From Paraspadella gotoi (lineage: Eukaryota > Chaetognatha), in NCBI GenBank assembly GCA_051294375.1, contig CM119268.1, positions 9,545,216-9,609,215 of the forward strand: a stretch of DNA of 64,000 nucleotides, given 5' to 3'. Positions 12,240 to 24,009 of the stretch are shown one piece after another. Within the stretch, counting starts at the first letter, position 1, and every line of letters begins with the position of its first letter. The notes beneath the pieces were generated by a model. That model was not told the DNA's origin and searched no databases. It saw nothing but the letters and a program-made list of their open reading frames with translations. Position numbers and translations under genes: made by a program.

Positions 12240-12540
12240 GAAGTCTCTTTATTTCGTTTTCTTTCCCCTTCCTCTTCTTCCTCTCTCTCTCTATCTCTCA
12301 TCTTCTTTCTCTTCTCGTCCATCGTTCTCCTCCTCTCTCTTTCTCCTCTTCGCTTTCCTCCTCTCTCTTCTCTTTCTCTTTCTTTCTCTCTCTCTCTATC
12401 ATATCTTCGCTTCTCTCTCTCTCTCACTCTATCTTCTTTCTCTCTCTATCACGCTTATTTCTCTCTCTCTCTCTCTCGTCTCTCTCTCCTCTCCTCTCTC
12501 TCTCTCTCTCTCTCCTCTCATCTCATCCTCATCTCGCTCA
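12240..12540 (+). repeat. Irregular CT-rich low-complexity block
   Basis: About 300 bp made almost entirely of CTCTCT, TTCTTT and TCCTC motifs. It may be an old, eroded (CT)n array. Its long Ser/Leu-rich frames are not proteins. Confidence 0.8.
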
Positions 12541-12599
12541 CATTTATAGAATATTGACGTTACCGGTGACGCAATCGACTTTTTTAACGTCGGTCAGAG

Positions 12600-13413
12600 T
12601 CAATCAGCTACGCGACTGAGACTCTCAGTGAGAGCGCCAACATTTTTAGCTAAACTTATTCTCAATTTTTTTCTTTTCTCGGTCCAACCTTCGTCGACTT
12701 CGTATATTTTTTTTAGTCGGCTTTCTATTTTCTTTTTCGGGTTGATATCCGCAATCCACATGTTCGCCTCCTGGAGGACACGTGACCGCCCTTTCAACCT
12801 CGGTGGCGGACTTCCTCACGCACGCGCGAGGGACTCGTTTAATCTGCGTGCACGCCGCGATTAATCTGCGCGCAGGTTGTTTTTATCGCTGCATTCAGTG
12901 TGCGTGCGAATGGGAAAGTAAGAAACGAGAAGCTTCTCTTGAAAGGCGATCCTAACCAAATCAATTTTGGACCGATTCGTTTGGCGGGAAGAAAAGTAAG
13001 TAAAAAAGGAAGTTAGGCGACCCTGGACCTCCAATTAAGATGAAGCAAGTTAATGGAGAGTGTGAACCGATGACAGTAATGAAGGAAGCGTGTGATAGAT
13101 TCGTGGTAAATTTTCATTGACAACGGAAAAGGAAAGAATTTGATTTTATGGAAGATGATAATGATTCAAATATCGAAGTTTTATTAGATTAATTGATTAA
13201 GAAATTGTAGCAAAATAGAAAAAAGAAACAACATGTTAACAAGCGGAGGGCAGCGTTTAATTTCCAGGACCAAGGTCGACAAAGATATCCGAAAAGATGT
13301 CCACACAGATAAAACAACATTTTTTGTGGCGTCGCCGAGATTGGAGACTTTGCTTTATCATCAATTTCTGCGCCAGAATGGGACATAAATAAAAAGGAGG
13401 GAAATAAAGGAGG

Positions 13414-13450
<37 letters not shown>

Positions 13451-13740
13451 AGAGAGAGAGAGAAGAGCAGACGAGAGGAGAGCAGAAGAGAAATATTAAT
13501 CTGTTGCAAAGCCCCACGCATGTCGTCGAATAGAAAATCGAATCTCGCTGCGGATCTTGATTTGGCGCGCCTAAATAATAAAACGAGTTGGCAACGAGGT
13601 CAAAAAACGAAGTCGGCTTGCGGATGTTATTGGCAGAAAATATTTGATTTTTTTAAATTTTGTTGTTTTTTTGTTTATATAATATGTACCAAAAAAGAAT
13701 AAAGCGAACAAAATAATACCTAAAACAAGAACGATGATTC
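12600..13740. other. Intergenic, no gene seen
   Basis: Includes a CpG-containing patch at 12770-12920 and a (GA)n tract at about 13417-13460. No exon with a coherent splice context was recognised. Confidence 0.5.
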
Positions 13741-13746
13741 CAATGT

Positions 13747-14027
13747 GTTGCGCCGCAGTGACTTTATTTTCACGTGTATTTTTCTCCTATAGTACTGAGG
13801 AGGTGATGAAATGACAATGTATTTATGACATGCATTGCATCGAGTCTTTTATTCCTGCCTTAGCAAATGAGCAACGAATTATAGGCGAATTATATGCATT
13901 TTTACCGTAAGAGGGATAGACTGACAGATAGACATACCGACCGACAGACAGACAGACCGAGAGACTGACCAACAGACCGACCGAAAAGTGACTAATAGAG
14001 TTGCTCCGCGAGTACTCGCGGCGCAAC
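13747..14027 (+). mobile_element. Short element with GTTGCGCCGC ends, copy 2
   Basis: A 281-bp relative of the element at 10020-10271. It starts GTTGCGCCGC and ends GCGGCGCAAC, carries a longer run of GACAGACAGACCGA-type units, and is also followed by TAAAAA. Its right end (14000-14027) is itself a near-perfect hairpin: CCGCGAG-TA-CTCGCGG flanked by GTTGC and GCAAC. No protein is encoded. Confidence 0.55.
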
Positions 14028-14949
14028 TAAAAACAAACCATACTTTAAATCAAATCCTTTCACTACAGAGCATTACAAATTCCTGATGAAAATTCCAAAA
14101 AATTCTAAACAGCGAAACATTACACCGGCCACCGAAATTTACCGATTGGAACATTAGACACAAAAAAATGTTTTTCCCTCCCTTTTTTTTTCTAGAAGCA
14201 GATCGGATTGAGCGGAAAATTACCCACGCTAAATGAGATTCCACTTTGAGACTTTCACGCTAAAAAGAGAAAAAAAAAATGCGCGAGCGAAACTATTTAC
14301 GAAGAAAGGATTCCCACTCAATCAGTCCTTCACCGCCGCCCCGTTTTTTCCCCCTTTCGCCTTTTGTTTTCGCGAAGGGGTCTGCCCCCCTAGCGACTAA
14401 ACAACGAAACCATTACGACAAACGAAAGAGCAACCGTTGAGAAGTGAAAATGAAGAAACATGAGGCGAATAACTCAGTCGAGAGAGGAAAAAAAAAAGGG
14501 GGAGGGAAAAGGAGGGAGAGCGAGACATCGAAAAAGAAAAGAGAGAAAACGGAAACAAAAAACCAAGAGAGAGCTAGAGAGAGAGAGAGAGAGAGAAAGA
14601 AAAAAAGAAGCCAAGATTCATGATTCGCTCGCGAGAAAAAAAAAATCTAAATTGCATAACCGTTTCTGCGAATCCGGTTTTGCTCATGACCGTCGCTGAA
14701 AAATCGTCTTTGTCCTTCTGCGTTTCCGCTTATCTTCATCACAAATAGTTTCCCTTTTGTTTTCAAATCTCATAAAGCTGTTTCTTTTTCGCCGTTAATT
14801 TAATTTTTTTTTTTTAACTTAAAAATATTATATTTAATTGATTATATTTCTCGCGAACGAATCGTATCAGGTATAAATTAATTTGCGATTGGATAATGGA
14901 TAATGGATATTCGTTTGATATAAACATAAAAACTAAGATTTGGTTGGTG

Positions 14950-15460
14950 GGGGCGCTGCGACATGGAATGGCGCTGCGATAAAACATAAAAGGCGCCAGA
15001 GGGGCGTGGCACAGAGAGACGCTACGGTGGGGAGAAGTGTAGGAAGTTACGGGGTAGAGGGGCGCAGTTAGACGCCATAGTAGGTAAGAGTTGCAGTGAG
15101 ATGCTAAGAGACGAGGAAAAGAGAAAGATGCCATAAGGGTAAAGACAAGTGGGGCGCAGTGAGTGATCACAGGAAATGAGAGGTGATGAGAGAGACTAGG
15201 TGAGATAGGGGCGTTGTGAGATAAGGGGAGGGTTCAGTGAGACGTCACAGGAGAATAGACAATGGAAAAAAGGGGCAGAGAGTCGCGAGAGGAAGTGAGG
15301 CAAGTAAGGGGAATAGAAAACTACGATAAAGAGTAAGAGGCGCAGTGAGATGGGGGAAGGGCGCAATGAGTTGCCATGAGGAATAAATGGCGCAGTGAGA
15401 TGAGGGAAGGGCGCAGTGAGTCGCCACTAGTGGTAAGGAGCGCAACTATACGTCATGGAA
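14950..15460 (+). repeat. Diverged GCGCAGTGAG minisatellite region
   Basis: GCGCAGTGAGA(T/C)G-like units recur at irregular 30-50 base spacing, for example near 15058, 15153, 15340, 15391 and 15411. Units share GCGCAGTGAG or GCGCAATGAG with GGGAAGG or GCCA joints. It looks like an old tandem array. Confidence 0.55.
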
Positions 15461-18400
15461 GGGAGTTTGGGCCGGCGTTATACACCGTAATGGGAAGGCA
15501 ATGAGATATAATAGGCGTCGATCCTGGGAGATTCGAAGCGGCTTTGACGAAAGACGAGCCTTNNNNNNNNNNNNNNNNNNNNNNNNNNNNNNNNNNNNNN
15601 NNNNNNNNNNNNNNNNNNNNNNNNNNNNNNNNNNNNNNNNNNNNNNNNNNNNNNNNNNNNNNNNNNNNNNNNNNNNNNNNNNNNNNNNNNNNNNNNNNNN
15701 NNNNNNNNNNNNNNNNNNNNNNNNNNNNNNNNNNNNNNNNNNNNNNNNNNNNNNNNNNNNNNNNNNNNNNNNNNNNNNNNNNNNNNNNNNNNNNNNNNAT
15801 TATATTGAGGATTTGCGGTTTAAATAGAACGAATCCTTTGATTTTCTGCTCGACTGATTGTAACGGTACATTTCCCTGAACCATACCCGTTTACCACTTT
15901 TTTTTCTATCATTTTTTTTTTGGGGGGGGGCGATGGTACCATAACATAAATACTCGAATTTCTGCGGCTCCCGACATTTTTGCCTCCATTTTGGGAAACA
16001 GAGCGACACAAGTTTTTTTCTTTCTCTACATTTTCATTCTCTTTATCCCTTCTCTATTCCTTTCTTCGCTTCTCTTCTCTTTCCTCATTTCCTCATTCTT
16101 CCCGTCTCTTTTCTATTCTTTCCCCTTTTTCCTTATTTCCTTATTTCCTTTCTTTTCATTCTTCTCCACAAAGAGCCATCGTCTACAACGACGCCATTAC
16201 ATTCATGCGTCCCTCTCGCGGGGAGGCGTCGTCAATCGTCCTGAGCGTCTTTTAAGCAAATATTCGAATGTCAGTAACATTAATATCTCTGTTGAAGTAA
16301 TAGAAAGACTTACCAGTTAAAAAAAAAACAATATTTAATTGAAAACAATGGACGGAATAAAACATTGTTCCGTTAAAAAAATTATGCTAAGTCGAGCATA
16401 AAGCATGAAAACATAGAAACATGGTCTAACCATGAAATCGAAACTATATCCTCTCAGAGACGAAGCATCCCAAGCCCATTTCTGAGAAAAGTCAACTAAA
16501 TTCGGCGCAAAATGAACAAGAATCGACGATTCTCGTCAAAACGGCAAATGGGCCGGAAAAGCGAATGGGTAGGGAAGAAGGAGATCATGAGAGAGAGNNN
16601 NNNNNNNNNNNNNNNNNNNNNNNNNNNNNNNNNNNNNNNNNNNNNNNNNNNNNNNNNNNNNNNNNNNNNNNNNNNNNNNNNNNNNNNNNNNNNNNNNNNN
16701 NNNNNNNNNNNNNNNNNNNNNNNNNNNNNNNNNNNNNNNNNNNNNNNNNNNNNNNNNNNNNNNNNNNNNNNNNNNNNNNNNNNNNNNNNNNNNNNNNNNN
16801 NNNNNNNNNNNNNNNNNNNNNNNNNNNNNNNNNNNNNNNNNNNNNNNNNNNNNNNNNNNNNNNNNNNNNNNNNNNNNNNNNNGATTCCAAAGCGAGATTC
16901 CAGCGAAAGATTTTCTTCGAATTTCAAATGACTCAACGACGTCTTCCTTCATTTTTTTTTCTTCTGGAGCCAAAAACACAAAGAAATTGGATGGAATATG
17001 TAGGAGTTGAAGGAAATTCTCTCGCTTTTTGTATAAAGTATTCATAGCCTTTTTGAGTTTTTTGAGTTTTGAAACCTTGAGAAAAAAGAAGGGGAGGAAT
17101 TGAGAGAAAAGTCGACAAAGTCTTCCCCCCCCNNNNNNNNNNNNNNNNNNNNNNNNNNNNNNNNNNNNNNNNNNNNNNNNNNNNNNNNNNNNNNNNNNNN
17201 NNNNNNNNNNNNNNNNNNNNNNNNNNNNNNNNNNNNNNNNNNNNNNNNNNNNNNNNNNNNNNNNNNNNNNNNNNNNNNNNNNNNNNNNNNNNNNNNNNNN
17301 NNNNNNNNNNNNNNNNNNNNNNNNNNNNNNNNNNNNNNNNNNNNNNNNNNNNNNNNNNNNNNNNNNNNNNNNNNNNNNNNNNNNNNNNNNNNNNNNNNNN
17401 NNNNNNNNNNNNNNNNNNNNNATGAAAATGGCTAAAGTCACAAATTTTAATGCTCTAGAACTTGAGAGACTTTGGGCCCCATTACAATACAAGGCGATTA
17501 TATTTTTAAACTAAAAGCTCTTATTTAAAAAAATTAGTCTTAGACGTTTGTCAAAAATAAATACTATAAAATTCGAGACGGCCTTCATCAAAGTAAAACG
17601 ATTCAGGTGGATCCATAAAGCGAAGACATCATTGCTCAAATGCAAGAAATTGCAAAGGACTGGTGGCCGGTGAAAAAAGCCTTGGAACATAATGGATCGA
17701 AATGGAAATGATATATGGCAAAGTTGCCCTTGGAACAAATCGAGAGATATGATCCATTCAGTTACAAAATAAAGGAGAAGGAGAAAGAGGCGTCCTTCAG
17801 ANNNNNNNNNNNNNNNNNNNNNNNNNNNNNNNNNNNNNNNNNNNNNNNNNNNNNNNNNNNNNNNNNNNNNNNNNNNNNNNNNNNNNNNNNNNNNNNNNNN
17901 NNAAAAAAAAAAAAGATCGCGCGATGGCGATTCGACGTGAGAAAACGACGGAAGGCGTTTCAAGATGGCGGACCGGGGATGTTGATAATATCAATAGTTA
18001 ATTTTTATTAATGTAGAGAAAAAAAAATGATGGTCAATGCGGATGAAGGAAAATAATAAAAATAATTTATGGCGATATAGACTTGTTTAGCTTTCCGGTT
18101 TTATATTGCAAGGGAAGAACTTATGAATTGGGGGGGGGGTAGTGATAAAGACTTACTACAAAATATGAATAGGAATTGAGACAAAAGATGGCTTCGCGAT
18201 GGTAAGTAACATTGAGGAACAAGATGGCAACGAAATATCGAAGAAAAATGGTAGTAAAAAAAAACTGATAAAAAATAATATCTCTATGCAAATGAAAAAC
18301 CGATGGAAGTCATTTATAAAAAAAAAGAAAGACCAAAACAATAACATAATAAAAGAAAAGAGAATAAAAAGAGAGAGAGAGAGAGAGAGAGAGAAAAAAA

Positions 18401-19600
18401 GAAAATCTCTCACGAATAAAAAAAAAAGAAAAAGAAAATTTGATACGACGATGATACTTATGACCATAAATACGAAAGGGACAAAAAACGTGAGCACACG
18501 ACGCATCACATTTGATTTTCGGTGAAAAAATCACGTGAAACTGAAAAGAGNNNNNNNNNNCGAATCGGCAGTCGTTGTTGTTGTTGTTCGCGTTGATTCG
18601 TCAAAAATGCGAAAAGAAGCAATTTTTGACTTCTGTTNNNNNNNNNNNNNNNNNNNNNNNNNNNNNNNNNNNNNNNNNNNNNNNNNNNNNNNNNNNNNNN
18701 NNNNNNNNNNNNNNNNNNNNNNNNNNNNNNNNNNNNNNNNNNNNNNNNNNNNNNNNNNNNNNNNNNNNNNNNNNNNNNNNNNNNNNNNNNNNNNNNNNNN
18801 NNNNNNNNNNNNNNNNNNNNNNNNNNNNNNNNNNNNNNNNNNNNNNNNNNNNNNNNNNNNNNNNNNNNNNNNNNNNNNNNNNNNNNNNNNNNNNNNNNNN
18901 NNNNNNNNNNNNNNNNNNNNNNNNNNNNNNNNNNNNNNNNNNTTTAAATCAAGACGTTTCATAGTACAAATCCGATTTTTGAAATATTTGTAACAAAGTA
19001 AATTTAAGACGAACATTCTGAAGACTAAAGAACTGATGTTCGATGCTGAACCGAACGCAATCAGTTGGCGGAAACAGAAACCGAATGATTGATCGAATTC
19101 TCAATTCGTTTTTCCTTGAAATTTTAATCCAATTTTTGCTCGGAACGAGAGAGAGAGAGAGAGNNNNNNNNNNNNNNNNNNNNNNNNNNNNNNNNNNNNN
19201 NNNNNNNNNNNNNNNNNNNNNNNNNNNNNNNNNNNNNNNNNNNNNNNNNNNNNNNNNNNNNNNNNNNNNNNNNNTTCGCGAGGTAATAAATCGACAAAAT
19301 CCATTAGATTTTTTTAAGGTTTCGCGAAGATGGGGAAAAAAGTTAATTGCAGATTTTTGCTGTTCGAAAGGAAATATCGTTTAGTCGCATCCGTTTAGAG
19401 ATTTAAGGGCGGGAAAAGAAGGCGACCGTCTCACGGTCGGCCCGACGCCCCTCGCTGTGTTGGAACTATTGCTGTCCTGATTTCGCAAAGTGACGCGTTT
19501 CCCGTTCAAAGTTGAATCGTCATTCGCCAACCGAATTAAAATTGTTTTGATTGTCGTTTAATCGTTATTTGAACTCTTCGGCGTTATTTTTTATGGATTT
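15461..19600. other. Gap-ridden AT-rich stretch, no firm gene
   Basis: Seven runs of N break this region. Between them are A/G-rich or CT-rich sequence, a (GA)n tract at 18370-18394, and two AAGATGGCG-type motifs near 17962 and 18222 that resemble YY1 sites. Nothing between the gaps could be assigned to a gene, though gaps could hide exons. Confidence 0.5.
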
Positions 19601-19621
19601 TCCCGCTCGATCGATTTCCAG

Positions 19622-19828
19622 GAAATATTGGAGACGTACAGGGACCGTGGAATGAACGAGAGCGTTTTAAAAAACAATAAGAAATCGCAAGAAACCTCCG
19701 CTAACTTGGTTGTGGACGAATTGAAAAAAAAAAACAAAAAAACAAAAACACACACACACAAAAAAAAAAAACCCAAACTATTTTTCGTTATTACACGACT
19801 TTCTTCATTATTAATTAATAAATCCTGA
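19622..19828 (+). CDS. Candidate 3' exon, unknown protein
   Basis: A pyrimidine-rich stretch and ATTTCCAG at 19614-19621 form a good splice acceptor. The frame after it reads EILETYRDRGMNESVLKNN, then a Lys-rich tail and a stop at 19826. The first 35 or so residues look protein-like; the Lys/Thr/His tail comes from A- and CA-rich DNA and may be beyond a missed donor. I do not recognise the family. No upstream exon could be linked, and the larger gaps at 18.6-19.3 kb may contain one. Confidence 0.28.
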   Translation, partial: EILETYRDRGMNESVLKNNKKSQETSANLVVDELKKKNKKTKTHTHKKKKPKLFFVITRLSSLLINKS

Positions 19829-20041
19829 TAACAGATAGTCAAAACGACGTATAAAAAAGTCCCACCTCGCGAAATACTTAAAAAAAACACAGGAAAAAAT
19901 ATCTATCAGAAAAAAAAAGTTGAAAAAAAAACCAAACAAAAAAACAAAACATCAAACTAGAAGGAAAGTAATTTTTTCGCATTAATTCGCGATCGTTAAA
20001 GACTTTTAAGTATTTTTTTCTCTTCAAAGTCGTGAAAACGA

Positions 20042-20102
20042 GAAAAAGGACTTTTTTTTTTTTTTTGATCGGCGACGGCGACGGCACGGCGACGGCGACG
20101 GT
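20042..20102 (+). repeat. GGCGAC hexamer repeat
   Basis: A T13 run followed by GGCGAC units, one of them truncated. It lies upstream of a very G-rich stretch (20150-20235). Confidence 0.7.
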
Positions 20103-20508
20103 TGGACGAAGACTGAAAAAACCGGATTTTTTGGAAAAAAGTTATTTAGGGGGGACAGGGGGGAAAGGTGGGGGGGGCAGGGGGGGAAAGGGGGGACAAG
20201 GAGGGGGCAAGGGGGGGGAAAGGGAGTGGGGAGGAATAGATGAATCGAATATCCGCACATTTCGATTTTTTTTTTCAGATTAATTTTTTTTTTCATTTTT
20301 AGTATTTAATTTTGTTTCGCTTCGTGTTTTCACTTTTGAAGAGCGGCAGGTCCTCATTTTTTTTTTTCATTTCGGTCCGAAATTAGGTCAGGCGCGGAGT
20401 CCAGTGGGCCAACTTTACTTCACTAATACTATGACTGGAATGGATCAATGGTTTGACTAATCGCTCGACGGTTCCCAGTTAACGTCAAAAAAGGTTGCCA
20501 TGCGAGGA

Positions 20509-20549
<41 letters not shown>

Positions 20550-20705
20550 ACCCAAACAATTTGGATCGGGCTTTTGATTTTTCAGTTGAAGAAACTCGTT
20601 AAGTCGGGGGAACGAATCTTAAGTCCCGAAGATAGAACGGGTTTAGGAATGAATCGAGTTTTCGTTTCGCTTCTCTGATTCAAATCTCTTTTTTTTTGTT
20701 GGCAG

Positions 20706-20809
20706 ATGTCGATGTTCCTGACGAATTCGTGGCTGGCACTCAATGATGCACTCAATCAATGATGCACTCAATCAAGACGTCTGTCGTTTAATGGAAGAGT
20801 CAGAGAATG
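20706..20809 (+). CDS. Candidate exon broken by a 16-bp tandem duplication
   Basis: A T-rich tract and TTGGCAG precede the exon; it ends AATG|GTAATT. The frame starting at the acceptor reads MSMFLTNSWLALNDALNQ, then stops. The stop is caused by a perfect 16-bp tandem duplication (20741-20756 and 20757-20772, unit CAATGATGCACTCAAT). With a single unit the frame would run on through DVCRLMEESEN to the donor. So this is either a real frameshifted exon (decaying gene or variant allele) or an assembly error. Family not recognised. Confidence 0.35.
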
Positions 20810-21029
20810 GTAATTGTGGGTCAATCAAAGAGGGGCCAATAAGACGGGAAGGCAATCTATATCTTAGAATGTGAAATTGGCATAAAATTTAAATGCTATT
20901 CAGGAAAAGTAGTAGCAACCGGTCAAATTGGCGGCAGTGACGAGTCACAACGAAAATGTCGAGTCACAACGACCCCGAAACATTTTTCGATTTTCGATCG
21001 AATATAATTCAATAAGATTCTGAAGTCGA

Positions 21030-21457
21030 TGACCAACGAGTTGGTGAAATATGAAGCGAAGCTGAGAAGTTGATGAACATCGGGATCGAAAATTGTGGTG
21101 GATGATAGAAAATGGGAAGCCTTGGGCGATCGACTCGATTTGATTAAAAAAGGAAAAGAAACCTTGGATGGTGGTCTCGCCTTTTCGCGTCAAAAAGTGG
21201 CGGAGGAAAGTGGTACAGAAAGTGGGAGAAAAAGTGGCATAGAAAATGGGGCAGATACTGGCGTAGAAAATGGCATAGAAAGTGGCGTAAAATGGGGTGA
21301 AAGTGGCGTAGAAAATGGCGGAGATAGTGGCGTAGAAAGTGGCATTGAAAGTGGCGTAGAGAGTGGTAGGAAAATTTCGGCTGAAGCGGCGAAAGATAAG
21401 AACGCGATGGAATTTGTAAGTTGGAGAGAGATGGGTGGGTATGTTTTGGGTTCATGA
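21030..21457 (+). CDS. Open frame with Gly-Val-Glu-Ser repeats, unknown
   Basis: The frame from ATG 21095 to the stop at 21455 encodes 120 residues. It starts MVDDRKWEALGDRLDLIKKG, then has a central run of SGVENG/SGIESG-type hexads encoded by a 12-bp minisatellite (GTGGCGTAGAAA and variants, about 21220-21370). Just upstream another frame reads SMTNELVKYEAKLR, also protein-like, then stops. The block may be a degenerate gene with an expanded minisatellite, or chance open sequence. No family assigned. Confidence 0.25.
21220..21370 (+). repeat. 12-bp minisatellite GTGGCGTAGAAA
   Basis: About twelve tandem units of GTGG(C/G)(G/A)TAGAAA, with occasional shortened units. Unit length is a multiple of three, so the array keeps one frame open throughout. 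Confidence 0.75.
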
Positions 21458-21459
21458 CG

Positions 21460-22457
21460 CGGGTCGGGCAAAGCGACCAGAGAATTCGATTGGGAATGCG
21501 AAGAGGAAACGTCTTATCTAAAAGCGACAAAAACAAGAAAAAACAAAAACAAAACAGAATAAAAATAAATGGAAATAAGAGCGACGTCGGGTAGGAAGGA
21601 AACATTGCTCGAAAGAACGGTGCCACGATATTTTTATCGCGTCGGTTGATTGAATGAAATTAAAAAAAAAAGTCTTTTTTATATAAAGGTCATTTAAAAA
21701 TAATTGCGGCAAATATATGCACTTTATGTAAACGTGATTTGTCGTTCTTTTCCGATCTAGAGACTCCGATTTTAATTTGTTTTTTATTTTTGAAATGCCG
21801 ATTTTTTTTAATTTATAAATTGATTTAAGTTTCGTATCTTTTTAAAAACAAAATTATTTTCGATTATCTTCACCGACGATGAAGCGAGAAAATTCAAAAC
21901 TTCATCATCGTCAGAAAAAAAAAGTCGATAAATGAAAAAAAAAAATTAAAAAGGGGAAAAAATCGGAAAATAAATTGTGGTTTATGCGATTGAATGAGCA
22001 AGTTCAACCACTGGGCGTTGAGCGAGTTTGTCTATGGGTGCGCGGGAATCTTTAATCCAGATGATCAAAGCGAGTTTTGGGGGTGAGCTAAGGGTGAGGG
22101 GGCGGGTGGGGGGGAGGTGTGGCCGATGGGGCAAATTATCTTCGTCTTTAGATTTAAGATTTAAAGAAAGTATTATCTTTTGAGCCAAGATACCTTTTCG
22201 TTACGAAATAATATTTTAAATGTCCACGTATAAAATATAATATTTTCTCGTTTCGGTTCGTTTCTAAAAGTAAGCACGAAATTATAGAAAGTACATTTAA
22301 AATGNNNNNNNNNNTTATAAAGTTTGTTGAACTTACCTATTGAGTCGGACGACGTTCGATGTTGGGGGGAAAAAAGAAAAAAAAAGTTTGATTATTTATG
22401 AGAGACTCTTTGGATCGTTACGAACTCGTTTGGCAATGCACCGATGAAATAAATAGA

Positions 22458-22509
<52 letters not shown>

Positions 22510-23600
22510 GGCAAAGTCTCGAGTTACTTCTTGTTTTCTTATGGATTTTATCCTTTTTCTATTAATCCTGTGCGGGGAGAGATCCCTGCTAATATTTGTA
22601 CGAGTGATGGAATGTCTCTATCTCTCTCTCCCGAGTCGTTTTTTATTAAAGAAATGTAGCTCACACAAAAAGAAAAAGGAAAAAAAAAAGTGAATGAAAA
22701 TCTCTATGTAAATTTTCCGATGTGGTTTGAGTTCATTTTGAAAGGAACTGAGCCCTAACGAAATCTTTGGGCAAAGAAAATATTTCGAACAGGTATTTTC
22801 CCCCTTGAAGAAAGAGCGAAAAAAAAAAGTTTAAACGTTATGACATTAGCCTGTCATTTTGTGACACCTTTGCTATATTTTTAATAGCTTACCTTAAATG
22901 AAAATCAAAGAAAAAAACCGACGATTCTAAATTTGGACAATGACGAGTTTATTTTTCGCACAGAATCAAAAACAGCTATGCAGACAAAGTGTGACCCCTT
23001 TTCATTGTGACTCATCCTCGCTACGTAATTGATCCGTAAAAGTTTAATTTAACTTAATTTATCTCAACTTTTTTTTTTAATTGATAATTAGGAAAAAAAA
23101 CATTTTTTTTTTCTCGGGTGATCTCGAAGATTCTAAGAAACTCTTTTCGCACTTCTTAAATTAAATTAGGCAAAAGGGTTTGTTTATTGTTTGTGTTGAC
23201 GTCGTGGCAATGAATAATTATAAAATAAAAAATATAATTATAATTCTTTTTTTCTTAATTGAAATAATTCAAACCAGACTGTTTCGTATTCCGAACCTGG
23301 ATACGAAATTGGATTTAAATTTAATATATACCTTTCGTCATCGGAATTGATAAATTATCGCCTAAGGATTCCGAATTAATTTTTCGACACGAGTTCGGAA
23401 ACCGATCCTTTTAAAAATCTAAATCTCTCAGAACTGAAGAATAAAGACATTTTTCAAAATCTCATTTTGTTTCATAGTATAAATTTAATCCCTTAATAGA
23501 AAACAGATTCGATATAAAGAGAGAAACAAAGTCTCCGTTCTTAATCCTTGTGATATAAATCCTTTCTTTTTCGTTGTCTGAAGTAGTTACAGAAAGTTTG
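21460..23600. other. Intergenic, AT-rich
   Basis: Contains a clean (CT)n tract at 22461-22507 and a 10-base gap at 22305. No gene or exon was recognised. Confidence 0.6.
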
Positions 23601-23830
23601 ATTTGGAGTATGACAACGATTTGATTTTATTAGCAAAAACAGACATGTTTCGGCTTTTCTTGCAAGCCTTCATCAGAGTTAATCCTATATTCGAGGAAGG
23701 GGAAAAAAAAGGGAGAGAATAAAAATGATTAATTTCTCTTTCTCAGACACTAACGGAGACACAGAGAGAGACGGAGAGAGAAAGGGAGAGAAAGAGAGAG
23801 AGAGAGAGTCGGACGACGAATTCGATTACA
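23590..23830 (-). mobile_element. Solo terminal fragment of a Penelope-like element
   Basis: The stretch ACAACGATTTGATTTTAT ... GACATGTTTCGGC ... GCCTTCATCAG resembles the terminal repeats of the Penelope-like element at 48948-51705 (same order of blocks, then a GA-rich run). No reverse transcriptase sequence is nearby, so it looks like an isolated end. It contains the best hammerhead core in the window. Confidence 0.55.
23642..23676 (-). ncRNA. Minimal hammerhead ribozyme core
   Basis: On the minus strand the order is CTGATGA, stem II (AGGCTT / AAAGCC with a short loop), GAAA, ACATGT, C. These are the conserved hammerhead core elements CUGAUGA and GAAA, with the cleavage triplet GUC. Stem III would be only two base pairs around the palindrome ACAUGU, as known for minimal hammerheads of Penelope-like elements that act best as dimers. 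Stem I is poor here (three pairs after a mismatch), so activity is doubtful. Confidence 0.55.
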
Positions 23831-24009
23831 TCACCCGATTTAGCTTATTTTACATGAATGAAAAAAATACGATGCTATAAATAAATCACCAGCCCCCCCC
23901 CACAAAAAAAAGGGTTTAAATTTGAGAGTCATTTTAGTTTTTTTTTTTTTCTGGCTTCCTTCATTCCAATCCACATAAAACTGTCACCGTTGGCCAGACA
24001 CCGCAGACG

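Noticed and set aside
18531-19016. Long open frames across N gaps
   Set aside because: They are open only because the gap contains no stop codons; flanking residues show no domain.
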